Source of the DNA: Bradyrhizobium zhanjiangense
GTDB taxonomy: Bacteria; Pseudomonadota; Alphaproteobacteria; Rhizobiales; Xanthobacteraceae
Assembly: GCF_004114935.1 (NCBI RefSeq)
Contig: NZ_CP022221.1
Coordinates: forward strand, 1-64,000
Length of the DNA: 64,000 bases
Direction: 5' to 3'
Shown here: in pieces, positions 56,078-64,000 of the stretch
Numbering within the stretch: position 1 is the first letter of the stretch
Layout: each line of letters starts with the position of its first letter
Program-made: the position numbers and the translations under genes
Notes under the pieces: model-generated
What the model saw: only the letters and a program-made list of their open reading frames with translations
The model's database searches: none
What the model was told of the DNA's origin: nothing

Positions 56078-56875
56078 ATGGAAGTCGAAGCCGCCCCCGC
56101 CCGATCCTTCGCCGCCCCTCTGCGTGCTGCGTGGACGGCTGGCCGCCAAGTGCTGTCGCGGGCGGCACGGCTTGCCCTCGATATCGCACTGCCGACGCAG
56201 TGTGTGTCCTGCCATGAGCCGGTTGACGGCGAGGGCGTTTGCGCTTCCTGCTGGGCGCGGCTGTCGTTCATTGAACGACCTTATTGCCCGCGGCTCGGCA
56301 TTCCCTTCGTGTATGACCCCGGTCCCGACATGCTGTCGATGGAGGCGATCGCGAGCCCGCCGGCCTACCAGCGCGCGCGAGCCGCGGTGCGTTATGACGA
56401 CGTCGCGCGCACGCTGGTGCATGCGCTGAAATACCAGGACCGCACCGACTTGGCGCCCGCCATGGGCCGCTGGATGGCGCGCGCCGGCGGCGAGCTGCTC
56501 TCTGGCGCAGACATGCTGATCCCCGTTCCCCTGCATTGGCGGCGGGCCTGGCGGCGCCGCTACAACCAGTCCGGGGCGCTGGCGCGGATCATCGCGCGGC
56601 AGAGCGGCGTCGAGGTCCGGGGCGAGGTGTTGCGGCGGGTGCGTGCCACCGAGCAACAGATCGGCCTGTCGCGGGCCCAGCGCGCCACCAATGTACAGGG
56701 CGCGTTCCAGGTATCCCCCGACCGTCAGGCCGAGATTCAGGGCCGCCACATCGTCCTGGTCGACGATGTCTTGACATCGGGCGCCACGTTGGACGCCTGC
56801 GCGCGGGCCCTGCTGCGCGCCAAGGCCGCCCAGGTCGACGTGCTGGTCTTTGCCCGGGTTGTGGAGACCCGGTAA
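56078..56875 (+). CDS. comF: ComF-family phosphoribosyltransferase-like protein
   Basis: This 265-residue protein has an N-terminal Cys cluster (CVSCHEPVDGEGVCASCW) likely to bind zinc. A PRTase domain follows with VVLVDDVLTSGATLDAC-like PRPP loop LVDDVLTSGAT. In other bacteria ComF acts in DNA uptake; in rhizobia the role is unknown. It heads a run of four close genes (comF, grxC, nitrilase, DUF1178). Confidence 0.9.
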   Translation: MEVEAAPARSFAAPLRAAWTAGRQVLSRAARLALDIALPTQCVSCHEPVDGEGVCASCWARLSFIERPYCPRLGIPFVYDPGPDMLSMEAIASPPAYQRARAAVRYDDVARTLVHALKYQDRTDLAPAMGRWMARAGGELLSGADMLIPVPLHWRRAWRRRYNQSGALARIIARQSGVEVRGEVLRRVRATEQQIGLSRAQRATNVQGAFQVSPDRQAEIQGRHIVLVDDVLTSGATLDACARALLRAKAAQVDVLVFARVVETR

Positions 56876-56922
56876 AGTCCCATATAATTCAACGAATTCA
56901 TGACATGAGAGCGCCAAACGAG

Positions 56923-57198
56923 ATGACTGCTGCCATCGAGATCTACACGAGGCCGGGCTGCGGCTATTGTTCCGCCGCCAAGTCGCTGTTGAGCCGCAAG
57001 AAGGCGACCTTCACCGAGTTCGACATTGCCAAGAACCCGTCCTGGCGCCAGGACATGTACGGCCGCGCCGGCGAAGGCTCGACGTTTCCGCAGATCTGGA
57101 TCGGTGGAACCCATGTCGGAGGCTGCGACGAACTCTACGCGCTCGACCGCGAAGGCAAGCTCGACGGCATGCTCGACAGTATCAAGGCCGTCTCATGA
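56923..57198 (+). CDS. grxC: Glutaredoxin 3
   Basis: This 91-residue dithiol glutaredoxin has active site CGYC (residues 13-16), FPQIWIGG (cis-Pro) and GGCDELY glutathione-binding residues. I place the start at ATG 56923; an in-frame ATG at 56905 adds six residues. The stop overlaps the nitrilase start as ATGA. Confidence 0.93.
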   Translation: MTAAIEIYTRPGCGYCSAAKSLLSRKKATFTEFDIAKNPSWRQDMYGRAGEGSTFPQIWIGGTHVGGCDELYALDREGKLDGMLDSIKAVS

Positions 57199-58073
57199 GC
57201 GAGGATCGGACCTTCACCGCCGCCATGGTGCAGATGCGCACCGGCCTAATGCCCGGCCCGAGCCTTGAGCAGGCTACCAAGCTGATCCGGCAGGCGGCGG
57301 CGGACGGCGCCGACTACGTGCAGACGCCCGAAGTCAGCAACATGATGCAGCTGAACCGCAAGGCGTTGTTCGAGCATCTTCAGAGCGAAGAGGACGACAC
57401 CTCTCTGAAGGCATATCGGGCCCTCGCAGCGGAACTCGGAATCCACATCCATGTCGGCTCGCTCGCGCTCCGATTCTCGCCTGAGAAGGCGGTCAACCGC
57501 TCCTTCCTGATCGGGCCCGAGGGCAACGTGCTCGCGAGCTACGACAAGATCCACATGTTCGACATCGAGCTGCCGGACGGCGAGAGCTATCGCGAATCCG
57601 CCAATTACCAGCCGGGCGAGACCGCCGTGATCTCCGACCTGCCCTGGGGCCGCGTCGGTCTGACGATTTGCTATGACGTCCGTTTCCCCGCGCTCTACCG
57701 CGCGCTGGCCGAGAGCGGCGCGTCCTTCATCACCGTACCCTCGGCCTTCACCCGCAAGACCGGGGAAGCGCATTGGCACGTGCTGCTGCGTTCGCGCGCG
57801 ATCGAGACCGGCTGCTTCATCTTCGCCGCGGCGCAGGCTGGCCTGCACGAGAACAAGCGCGAGACCTACGGCCACTCCCTGATCATCGACCCCTGGGGCG
57901 AGATCCTCGCCGAGGGCGGCGTCGAGCCCGGCGTCATCATGGCCAAGGTCGACCCAGCCAAGGTCGAGACGGCTCGCCGGGCGATTCCCTCGCTCCAGCA
58001 CGGCCGCCGCTTCGGTGTCGCCGACGCCAAGGCCGGGCCGGACCATCTGCATCTCGTACGGGGATCGGCATGA
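57195..58073 (+). CDS. Carbon-nitrogen hydrolase (Nit1-type deaminated glutathione amidase-like)
   Basis: This 292-residue nitrilase-superfamily enzyme has the Glu-Lys-Cys triad: Glu in TPEVSNM (about 46), Lys in YDKIHMFDIELPDG (about 118) and Cys in TICYDVRFP (about 158). The style and neighbour grxC match Nit1/YbeM-type repair amidases that hydrolyse deaminated glutathione, which is inference. The ATGA overlap with grxC suggests coupled translation. Confidence 0.88.
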   Translation: MSEDRTFTAAMVQMRTGLMPGPSLEQATKLIRQAAADGADYVQTPEVSNMMQLNRKALFEHLQSEEDDTSLKAYRALAAELGIHIHVGSLALRFSPEKAVNRSFLIGPEGNVLASYDKIHMFDIELPDGESYRESANYQPGETAVISDLPWGRVGLTICYDVRFPALYRALAESGASFITVPSAFTRKTGEAHWHVLLRSRAIETGCFIFAAAQAGLHENKRETYGHSLIIDPWGEILAEGGVEPGVIMAKVDPAKVETARRAIPSLQHGRRFGVADAKAGPDHLHLVRGSA

Positions 58074-58558
58074 TCCGCTACGCACTGCACTGCGACCGGA
58101 ACCACGCTTTCGAAAGCTGGTTTCAGAGTTCGTCCGCGTACGATTCACAGGTGAAGCGCAAGCTCGTGACCTGCCCGATCTGCGGCTCGGCCAAGGTCGA
58201 CAAGGCGATCATGGCCCCGCGCATCGTCGGCAAGAAGGGGCGCGGCCGCGCTACGCCGCCAGCGGAGGCCACGGCGAGCGCCACGCCTGCGCCCGAGGCT
58301 GCGCCGTCAGGACCAACCTCGCTGCTGATGGCGCAGGAGAAAGAGCTGCGCACGAAGCTGAAGGAGCTGCGCGATCACATCGTCAAGAACGCCGACAATG
58401 TCGGCGAGCGCTTTGCCAACGAAGCCCGCGCCATGCACTACGGCGACAAGGAGCACCGTCCGATCTATGGCGAGGCCTCGCCTGACGAAGCCAAGTCGCT
58501 GATCGACGAAGGCATCGAGGTGTCACCGTTGCCGGTGCTGCCGGAAGACCGGAACTAA
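58070..58558 (+). CDS. DUF1178 protein
   Basis: This 162-residue protein has an N-terminal IRYALHCDRNHAFESWFQSS and a CPICGS Cys pair with the earlier Cys, typical of DUF1178, probably a zinc ribbon. The middle (about residues 60-85) is Ala/Pro-rich. The start overlaps the nitrilase stop as ATGA. The stop overlaps that of the convergent EamA gene by four bases. Function unknown. Confidence 0.87.
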   Translation: MIRYALHCDRNHAFESWFQSSSAYDSQVKRKLVTCPICGSAKVDKAIMAPRIVGKKGRGRATPPAEATASATPAPEAAPSGPTSLLMAQEKELRTKLKELRDHIVKNADNVGERFANEARAMHYGDKEHRPIYGEASPDEAKSLIDEGIEVSPLPVLPEDRN

Positions 58559-59454
58559 ACCCTTACCAGCACAGCCACGCCAACCACGATCAACGCGATG
58601 CCTGCAAGCTCGCGCGGCGCGATCGGCTGCTTGAACGAGAAATAAGCCACGGCTTGCGCGAACAGCACCTCGATCAAAGCGAGCGTGCGGACATTGGCGG
58701 CCGCCGTGAGCGCGAACGCCAGGAACCAGAACTGCGAGGCGAAGGCGCCCGTGAAGCCCGCGAGCATCGACGGCCGCCACATTCCAAGGATGCCCCGCAA
58801 CACGTCTGGCGCGCGCCAGAGCAGATAGATCGTCAGCACCAGCGTCTGCACGAACAGGCCGAGCACCAGTGTGAACGACGAGGCCGTCACGAACGACACG
58901 CCCGGCACCGTGATGATGGCGCCGCGAAAGCCGACCGCGGAGAGCGCGAAGGCCGCCGCGGCGACGAGCCCCGTGATGGTCGGCTTCAATTCCGCAAAGC
59001 TTTTCTCGCCGCCGGGCCGGAGCGCCGTGATGACGACGCCGACGGTCGCGATCACGATCGCCAGCACCTTCAGCCAGGTCAGGTGATCGCCGAGAAAGAC
59101 GAAGCCGAAGATCGCGGTCTGGATCGCTTCGGTCTTGAGGTAGGCCGTCGTCACCACGAAGGAGCGGTCGTTCATGGCGAGCAGCATCAGCCCGGTGGCA
59201 ACGATCTGGCTGAGTGCGCCGAGTAAGAGCCACGGCCAGAACACGATCGGCGGCATGCCGACATGATCGCCGGTGGCGACCAGCACCACCGCGAGAAACA
59301 GCAGCGAGAACGGGAAGCCGAACAGGAAGCGGATGTTGGTCGCGCCCCACGTCCCCAGCGGCTTCGTCAGCGACCGCTGCATCGCATTGCGCGCGACTTG
59401 CCCGAGCGCGGCAATGATGGTGAAGGGAATCCAGAGGCTGGCGATGGTGAACAT
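58555..59454 (-). CDS. EamA/DMT-family transporter
   Basis: This 299-residue membrane protein has about ten hydrophobic segments in two EamA repeats. It starts MFTIASLWIPFTIIAALGQV. The substrate is unknown; the family includes metabolite and amino acid exporters. Its stop overlaps the DUF1178 stop from the other strand. Confidence 0.85.
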   Translation of the reverse strand: MFTIASLWIPFTIIAALGQVARNAMQRSLTKPLGTWGATNIRFLFGFPFSLLFLAVVLVATGDHVGMPPIVFWPWLLLGALSQIVATGLMLLAMNDRSFVVTTAYLKTEAIQTAIFGFVFLGDHLTWLKVLAIVIATVGVVITALRPGGEKSFAELKPTITGLVAAAAFALSAVGFRGAIITVPGVSFVTASSFTLVLGLFVQTLVLTIYLLWRAPDVLRGILGMWRPSMLAGFTGAFASQFWFLAFALTAAANVRTLALIEVLFAQAVAYFSFKQPIAPRELAGIALIVVGVAVLVRV

Positions 59455-59561
59455 GGGGGTGGGATGGGGAGCAGGGAAGATTGCGGCAACGTGCCGCTAG
59501 CGGCGAAGCAGGTCAATCACGCGCAAGTCATGGGAGCGATGCTTTCGCCACACGCTCCGCC

Positions 59562-59605
59562 GTCGTCCCGGCCTAGTGCGCAATTGCGCACTAGGCCGGG
59601 ACGAC
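59562..59605. repeat. Perfect 44-bp palindrome
   Basis: Each 22-base half is the exact reverse complement of the other with no central spacer (centre between 59583 and 59584, CAATTG). The halves start GTCGTCCCGGCC, relating it to the other intergenic repeats. It lies just downstream of ubiG and could act as terminator. The rest of 59455-59642 has no gene. Confidence 0.85.
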
Positions 59606-59642
59606 ACCGTTTTTGTGTTCGCAGCGCACCCTACTCAACCCC

Positions 59643-60416
59643 TCACACCATCCCTTCCGCCACGACCATATAGTTCACGTCCATGTCGGAGGAGAGGGTC
59701 CATTTGTCAGCGAATGGGCTGTAGACGACGCCGGTCTGCTCGGTGATGACGAGGCGGTTGTCGAGCAGGTATTTTGTGAGCTCATCGGGAGTGACGAACT
59801 TGTTCCACTCGTGGGTGCCGCGCGGCAGCCAGCGCAGGACGTATTCGGCGCCGACGATGGCGAGTGCGAAGCTCTTCCAATTCCGATTCAGTGTCGAGAC
59901 CACCATCAGACCGTTCGGCTTCAGCATCGCCGCACAGCGCTTCAGGAAGACGCCGACGTCGGTGACGTGCTCAATCACTTCCATCGCCAGCACGATGTCG
60001 AAGCGCTCGCGCGGATCGATCTCTTCCACGATGGTGCAGCGGTAGTCGATCGCGAGATGGCTCTTGTCGGCATGCAGTTTCGCGGCGGCGATGTTGCTGG
60101 CCGAAGGATCGATGCCGATGACCTGCGCCCCCAAGCGCGACAGCGGCTCGCAGAGCAGGCCGGCGCCGCAGCCGATGTCGAGCACGCGCAGGCCGCCGAG
60201 GCAGCTGAGGCTGCGCACATTGCGTTCGAACTTGCGGCAGGCGGCGTCACGGATATAGCCAAGCCGCAGCGGATTGATCCGGTGCAGCGGCGCCATCTTG
60301 CCCCTGGGGTCCCACCACTCCGCCGAGAGTTTTGAGAATTTCGCGATCTCCGCGGCGTCGACGGTCGAACCCGGCTGGGCGGTGGCGGTTGCGGAAGTAT
60401 TTTGCTGCATGCTCAT
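59643..60416 (-). CDS. ubiG: Ubiquinone biosynthesis O-methyltransferase
   Basis: This 257-residue class I methyltransferase carries out both O-methylations of ubiquinone synthesis. It shows EIAKFSKLSAEWWDPRGKMAPLHRINPLR, the typical UbiG start (only key parts: AEWWDP and PLHRINP), motif I VLDIGCGAGLL and MEVIEHV. It is divergent from lysC with the PH-domain gene between them. Confidence 0.95.
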   Translation of the reverse strand: MSMQQNTSATATAQPGSTVDAAEIAKFSKLSAEWWDPRGKMAPLHRINPLRLGYIRDAACRKFERNVRSLSCLGGLRVLDIGCGAGLLCEPLSRLGAQVIGIDPSASNIAAAKLHADKSHLAIDYRCTIVEEIDPRERFDIVLAMEVIEHVTDVGVFLKRCAAMLKPNGLMVVSTLNRNWKSFALAIVGAEYVLRWLPRGTHEWNKFVTPDELTKYLLDNRLVITEQTGVVYSPFADKWTLSSDMDVNYMVVAEGMV

Positions 60417-60430
60417 GGTTACGCGCGGTC

Positions 60431-60898
60431 CTACCGCGTGGTGATCGAACTACGGAAGGCGAGCGGCGAGGCGATGGTCTTGATCGTCTCGATTCCCTCG
60501 CCAACGCCGCGAATCGTCACATCACCATAATTGAGAATCCGTCCAAGAATGGTCTGGTCGACGTCGACGCTCTCGACCTTGTCCAGCGCCATCTCGAAGG
60601 TGCGGCGCTTGATGAACCCGGTCTTGTGCACGACCCGGAGGTTGGTGACGTCGGTTTCGGTGGTGAAGCGATGGAACCAGCCCTTGATGGTCCAGTACAG
60701 GGCCGCCAGAGCCACGAGACCCGCGGCTGTAAGGCAAAGCAAAACGAGCCCGTCGGCCGTGACCTGCCGCGACAGGATCAGCAGGGCTAACGTTACGATC
60801 CAGGCCACGATGGCCGGAAAATAAAAGATCCAGTGCGCATTGGTCGAATACAGCACCCGCTCGCCCGGTTGCAGGATCTCGTCGATATAACGCGCCAT
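60431..60898 (-). CDS. Membrane protein with bacterial PH domain
   Basis: This 155-residue protein has two hydrophobic segments (about residues 24-43 and 51-70), followed by a bacterial PH domain (TNLRVVHKTGFIKRRTFE, VESVDVDQTILGRI). This YdbS-like layout is common and functionally unassigned. It is 14 bases upstream of ubiG on the same strand. Confidence 0.85.
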   Translation of the reverse strand: MARYIDEILQPGERVLYSTNAHWIFYFPAIVAWIVTLALLILSRQVTADGLVLLCLTAAGLVALAALYWTIKGWFHRFTTETDVTNLRVVHKTGFIKRRTFEMALDKVESVDVDQTILGRILNYGDVTIRGVGEGIETIKTIASPLAFRSSITTR

Positions 60899-61051
60899 GG
60901 CCTCGGTTAACCCACTACCTCCGCACCCTGCCCCCGCAGGAACCCGCTTGCCCCCGGCCCCGCCGCTCTGTATACGCGCGGTCGGTATCCGCGAGGCACC
61001 CGTCCGGTGCGGTCACCATACTGATCCTTATGAGGGAATGCACGCGTCGTC

Positions 61052-62308
61052 ATGAGCCGCCTCGTGATGAAATTCGGCGGCACGTCCGTCGCCAACATCG
61101 AACGTATCCGCAACGTCGCGCGCCATGTGAAGCGTGAGGTCGACGCCGGCCATGAAGTGGCCGTGGTCGTCTCGGCGATGTCCGGCAAGACCAACGAGCT
61201 GGTGGCCTGGTGCACCGAGGCCTCGCCCATGCATGATGCGCGCGAGTACGACGCCGTCGTCGCCTCCGGCGAACAGGTGACGTCCGGCCTGCTTGCCATC
61301 GTGCTGCAGGGCATGGGCATCCAGGCCCGCTCCTGGCAGGGCTGGCAGATCCCGATCAAGACCAGCGACGCTCATGCCTCGGCCCGGATCGAGGACATCG
61401 ACGGCAGCGAGATCATCAAGCGCTTTAGGGAACGCAAGGAGGTCGCGGTCATCGCCGGCTTCCAGGGTATCAACCCAGATACGGATCGCATCACCACGCT
61501 CGGCCGTGGCGGCTCCGACACCTCGGCCGTGGCGATCGCCGCCGCCGTCAAGGCGGACCGCTGCGATATCTACACCGATGTCGACGGGGTCTACACCACC
61601 GATCCGCGAATCGTGCCGAAGGCCAAGAGGCTTGATAAGATCGCGTTCGAAGACATGCTGGAACTGGCCTCCCAGGGCGCCAAAGTGCTCCAGGTCCGCT
61701 CGGTGGAACTCGGCATGGTCCACAACATGCCGATCTTCGTCCGCTCGAGCTTCGACAAGCCCGAGGATATCGACCCGCATGCCAACCAGCCGCCCGGCAC
61801 GCTGATCTGCAGCGAGGAGGAGATCATGGAAAGCCACGTCGTCACCGGTATCGCCTTCTCCAAGGACGAGGCCCAGATTTCGGTGCGCCAGGTCGAGGAC
61901 AAGCCGGGCGTGGCGGCCTCGATCTTCGGCCCGCTGGCGGATGCCAACATCAACGTCGACATGATCGTGCAGAACGTCTCGGAGGACGGCAAGACCACCG
62001 ACCTCACTTTCACGGTGCCGGCCGCCGACTACACCCGCGCCAAGGACACGATTACCGCCGCCAAGGCCAAGATCGGCTATGCCCGGCTCGATACCGCCAC
62101 CGACGTCGCCAAGATTTCGGTGATCGGCAGTGGCATGCGCAGCCATGCCGGCGTCGCCGCCCAGGCGTTCTCGGCCCTCGCCGGACGGAATATCAACATC
62201 CGGGCCATTACAACCTCCGAGATCAAATTCTCGGTTTTGATCGACACCGCCTATACCGAGCTTGCAGTGCGCACCCTGCACACGCTCTACGGCCTCGATC
62301 AGACTTAG
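61052..62308 (+). CDS. lysC: Aspartate kinase
   Basis: This 418-residue enzyme phosphorylates aspartate, the first step to lysine, threonine and methionine. It shows VMKFGGTSV near the start, LGRGGSDTSAVA and YTDVDGVYTTDPR. Two C-terminal ACT domains (ITGIAFSKDEAQIS, then ISVIGSGMRSHAG) provide feedback control by lysine or threonine. I see no lysine riboswitch upstream. Confidence 0.95.
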   Translation: MSRLVMKFGGTSVANIERIRNVARHVKREVDAGHEVAVVVSAMSGKTNELVAWCTEASPMHDAREYDAVVASGEQVTSGLLAIVLQGMGIQARSWQGWQIPIKTSDAHASARIEDIDGSEIIKRFRERKEVAVIAGFQGINPDTDRITTLGRGGSDTSAVAIAAAVKADRCDIYTDVDGVYTTDPRIVPKAKRLDKIAFEDMLELASQGAKVLQVRSVELGMVHNMPIFVRSSFDKPEDIDPHANQPPGTLICSEEEIMESHVVTGIAFSKDEAQISVRQVEDKPGVAASIFGPLADANINVDMIVQNVSEDGKTTDLTFTVPAADYTRAKDTITAAKAKIGYARLDTATDVAKISVIGSGMRSHAGVAAQAFSALAGRNINIRAITTSEIKFSVLIDTAYTELAVRTLHTLYGLDQT

Positions 62309-62333
62309 GCGAATTTTCTGTTAGCGGTCGCAG

Positions 62334-62388
62334 CAAACGCGAAGGTGTCCACACATTCGCGTTTGGCAGGCGTTTTGCTTGGCAAAAC
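62334..62388. terminator. Two hairpins after lysC
   Basis: CAAACGCGAA and TTCGCGTTTG (62334-62365) form a 10-bp stem, followed by GTTTTGC-TTG-GCAAAAC (62372-62388). They may terminate lysC or affect ptsP. The gap 62309-62576 contains no gene. Confidence 0.45.
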
Positions 62389-62576
62389 AAGCCCCAATTC
62401 GCTATAGGCGGACAGGGTGGGCTGCCAGATACTGTGCCCCAGTTGAGGCGATGCCGATTCGGCTCTGGCAACCACCAGGGCCGGCGCCGGACGAACAAGC
62501 TTGTTGTTTTTCTGGATTTCCGGGCGAGCCGCCGACGGCCCTTCGGGGCCCGGCAGACGGAGGAGATTGACGGTAC

Positions 62577-64000
62577 ATGCGGAGCGCGTCGGGAGGTCCC
62601 CGCGTCTTGTTGAGACGGCTCCGCGAAACCATGGCGGAGCAGGTCTCAGCCCAGGAGCGGCTGGACAAGATCGTGGTGCTGATTGCCGCCAACATGGTGG
62701 CCGAGGTGTGCTCGGTCTATGTGCTGCGCATCGACAATACGCTGGAGCTCTACGCCACCGAGGGTCTCAACCGCGAGGCGGTGCACCACACCGTGCTTAG
62801 CGCCCATGAGGGCCTGGTCGGCCTCGTCGCCAGCGAGGCGACGCCGCTCAACTTAAGCGATGCGCAGAACCACCCGGCCTTCTCGTTCCGCCCCGAGACC
62901 GGCGAAGAAATCTACCACTCCTTCCTCGGCGTGCCGATCCTGCGGGCCGGCAACACGCTCGGCGTGCTGGTGGTGCAGAACCGCGCCAAGCGCAACTATG
63001 TCGAGGAGGAGCTCGAGGCGCTCCAGACCACCGCCATGGTGCTGGCAGAGCTGATTGCCTCCGGCGAACTGTCCGCGCTCGCCCAGCCGGGCCAGGAGCC
63101 TGCCGCGCGCCATTCTGCGCAGAAGGTCGGCGCCATCCTGTCGGAAGGCATCGCGCTCGGCCATGTCGTGCTGCACGAGCCGCGCGTGGTGATCAAGGAC
63201 TACATCGCCGAGGATCTGCCGAAGGAAATCAAGCGGCTCGACACCGCGCTCGCCAAGCTGCGCGCCGATCTCGACCGCATGCTGGAGCGCGGCGACGTCG
63301 CCGACGGCGGCGAGCACCGCGACGTGCTGGAAGCCTACCGCATGTTCGCCAACGACCAGGGCTGGTCGCACAAGCTGCACGAGGCGGTCGCCACCGGCCT
63401 CACCGCGGAAGCCGCCGTCGAGCGCGTGCAGTCCGACACCCGCGCGCGCATGCTGCGCTCGACCGATCCGTATCTGCGCGACCGCCTGCACGACCTGGAG
63501 GATCTCGGCTACCGCCTGATGCGACAGCTGGTCGGCCAGGACCACGCGCCTTCACGCGAGCAATTGCCCGACAACGCCATCGTCATCGCCCGTGCGATGG
63601 GCCCGGCGGCGCTGCTCGACTACGACCGCAAGCGCCTGCGCGGCATCGTGCTGGAGGAAGGCACCGCCAATTCCCACGTCTCGATCGTGGCGCGGGCGCT
63701 CGGAATCCCTGCGGTCGGCGAGGTTCCGAACGCCCCTGGCATCGCCGATCCCGGCGACGCCATCATCGTCGACGGCACGTCGGGCTCGATCTATGTGCGC
63801 CCCTCGCAGGAGATCGAGGCCGCCTTCGCCGAGCGCGTGCGCTTCCGCGCCCGCCGCCAGGCGCAGTATCTGGCGCTGCGCGATCGGCCTTGCGTTACCA
63901 AGGACGGCCAGAAGGTCGAACTGATGATCAACGCTGGGTTGGCCATCGACCTGCCGCATATCGACGACACCGGCAGTGCCGGCATCGGCCTGTTCCGCAC
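62577..64000 (+). CDS. ptsP: Phosphoenolpyruvate-protein phosphotransferase PtsP (EI-Ntr), partial
   Basis: The frame starts at ATG 62577 after GGAGGAG and stays open to the window end (over 470 residues). An N-terminal GAF domain (about residues 20-165) is followed by PTS enzyme I: a helical HPr-interacting domain and the phosphohistidine domain with GTANSHVSIVARALGIPAVGE. It is the first protein of the nitrogen-PTS phosphorelay (PtsP-NPr-EIIA-Ntr). The lysC-ptsP order is usual in rhizobia. The C-terminal PEP-binding barrel is outside the window. Confidence 0.94.
   Translation, partial: MRSASGGPRVLLRRLRETMAEQVSAQERLDKIVVLIAANMVAEVCSVYVLRIDNTLELYATEGLNREAVHHTVLSAHEGLVGLVASEATPLNLSDAQNHPAFSFRPETGEEIYHSFLGVPILRAGNTLGVLVVQNRAKRNYVEEELEALQTTAMVLAELIASGELSALAQPGQEPAARHSAQKVGAILSEGIALGHVVLHEPRVVIKDYIAEDLPKEIKRLDTALAKLRADLDRMLERGDVADGGEHRDVLEAYRMFANDQGWSHKLHEAVATGLTAEAAVERVQSDTRARMLRSTDPYLRDRLHDLEDLGYRLMRQLVGQDHAPSREQLPDNAIVIARAMGPAALLDYDRKRLRGIVLEEGTANSHVSIVARALGIPAVGEVPNAPGIADPGDAIIVDGTSGSIYVRPSQEIEAAFAERVRFRARRQAQYLALRDRPCVTKDGQKVELMINAGLAIDLPHIDDTGSAGIGLFR

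Noticed and set aside
60899..61051. Lysine riboswitch before lysC
   Set aside because: The gap is too short and shows only a small hairpin.

Overview
The window looks like chromosome from a high-GC alphaproteobacterium, most likely Bradyrhizobium. I infer this from protein content and order, not from a database search: a short second FtsZ, cobS/cobT, the comF-grxC-nitrilase-DUF1178 cluster, ptsP after lysC, an HWE-type kinase, and abundant short palindromic intergenic repeats. There are no rRNA, tRNA or CRISPR features that I can see.

Layout. 1-6100 is an IS21-type element (istB plus istA) whose istA gene is split by a second element, a recombinase-in-trio (RIT) unit at 2187-5574. 6101-10485 is a small AT-richer accessory patch. 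It holds a HAD phosphatase gene, a P-loop kinase-like gene and the remains of a SAM methyltransferase gene. The methyltransferase is interrupted by a 2616-bp IS66 element with a perfect 8-bp target duplication and is cut off by the IS21 end. 10695-10936 is a dead copy of the 5' end of the DUF2235 gene found intact at 14022. 10964-15347 holds a helix-turn-helix/coiled-coil gene, a second ftsZ, a coiled-coil gene and the DUF2235 hydrolase. Two sequences matching the full CtrA box (TTAA-N7-TTAA) sit in front of the first and third of these. 16621-19477 is an IS3 element with an IS110 element inside it; both carry frameshifts.

From 19547 onward the content is mostly core: an old-yellow-enzyme reductase; a tightly coupled cobS-GNAT-cobT-phytase-like operon; DedA; two divergent citrate synthase homologues, one fused to a DNA-binding domain; an HWE histidine kinase; a J-domain protein; BolA; a CBS-domain membrane protein; aroK-aroB; xerD; accA; and an L,D-transpeptidase lipoprotein. 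39308-47531 is an amide uptake and hydrolysis locus: a branched-chain-type ABC transporter, an amidase, an AmiC-like sensor and a divergent MarR regulator. 48052-53902 carries secA, a parvulin, argJ and mutT. 54037-55081 is an IS630 element inserted in the stop codon of a methyltransferase gene. 55081-64000 carries comF, grxC, nitrilase, DUF1178, an EamA transporter, ubiG, a PH-domain protein, lysC and the start of ptsP.

The observations I rate highest are the three-gene HAD/kinase/methyltransferase operon of unknown function, the CtrA-type boxes around the second ftsZ, the RIT-in-IS21 nesting with its repeated end motif, and the HTH-citrate synthase fusion with a palindromic site in the divergent promoter region.
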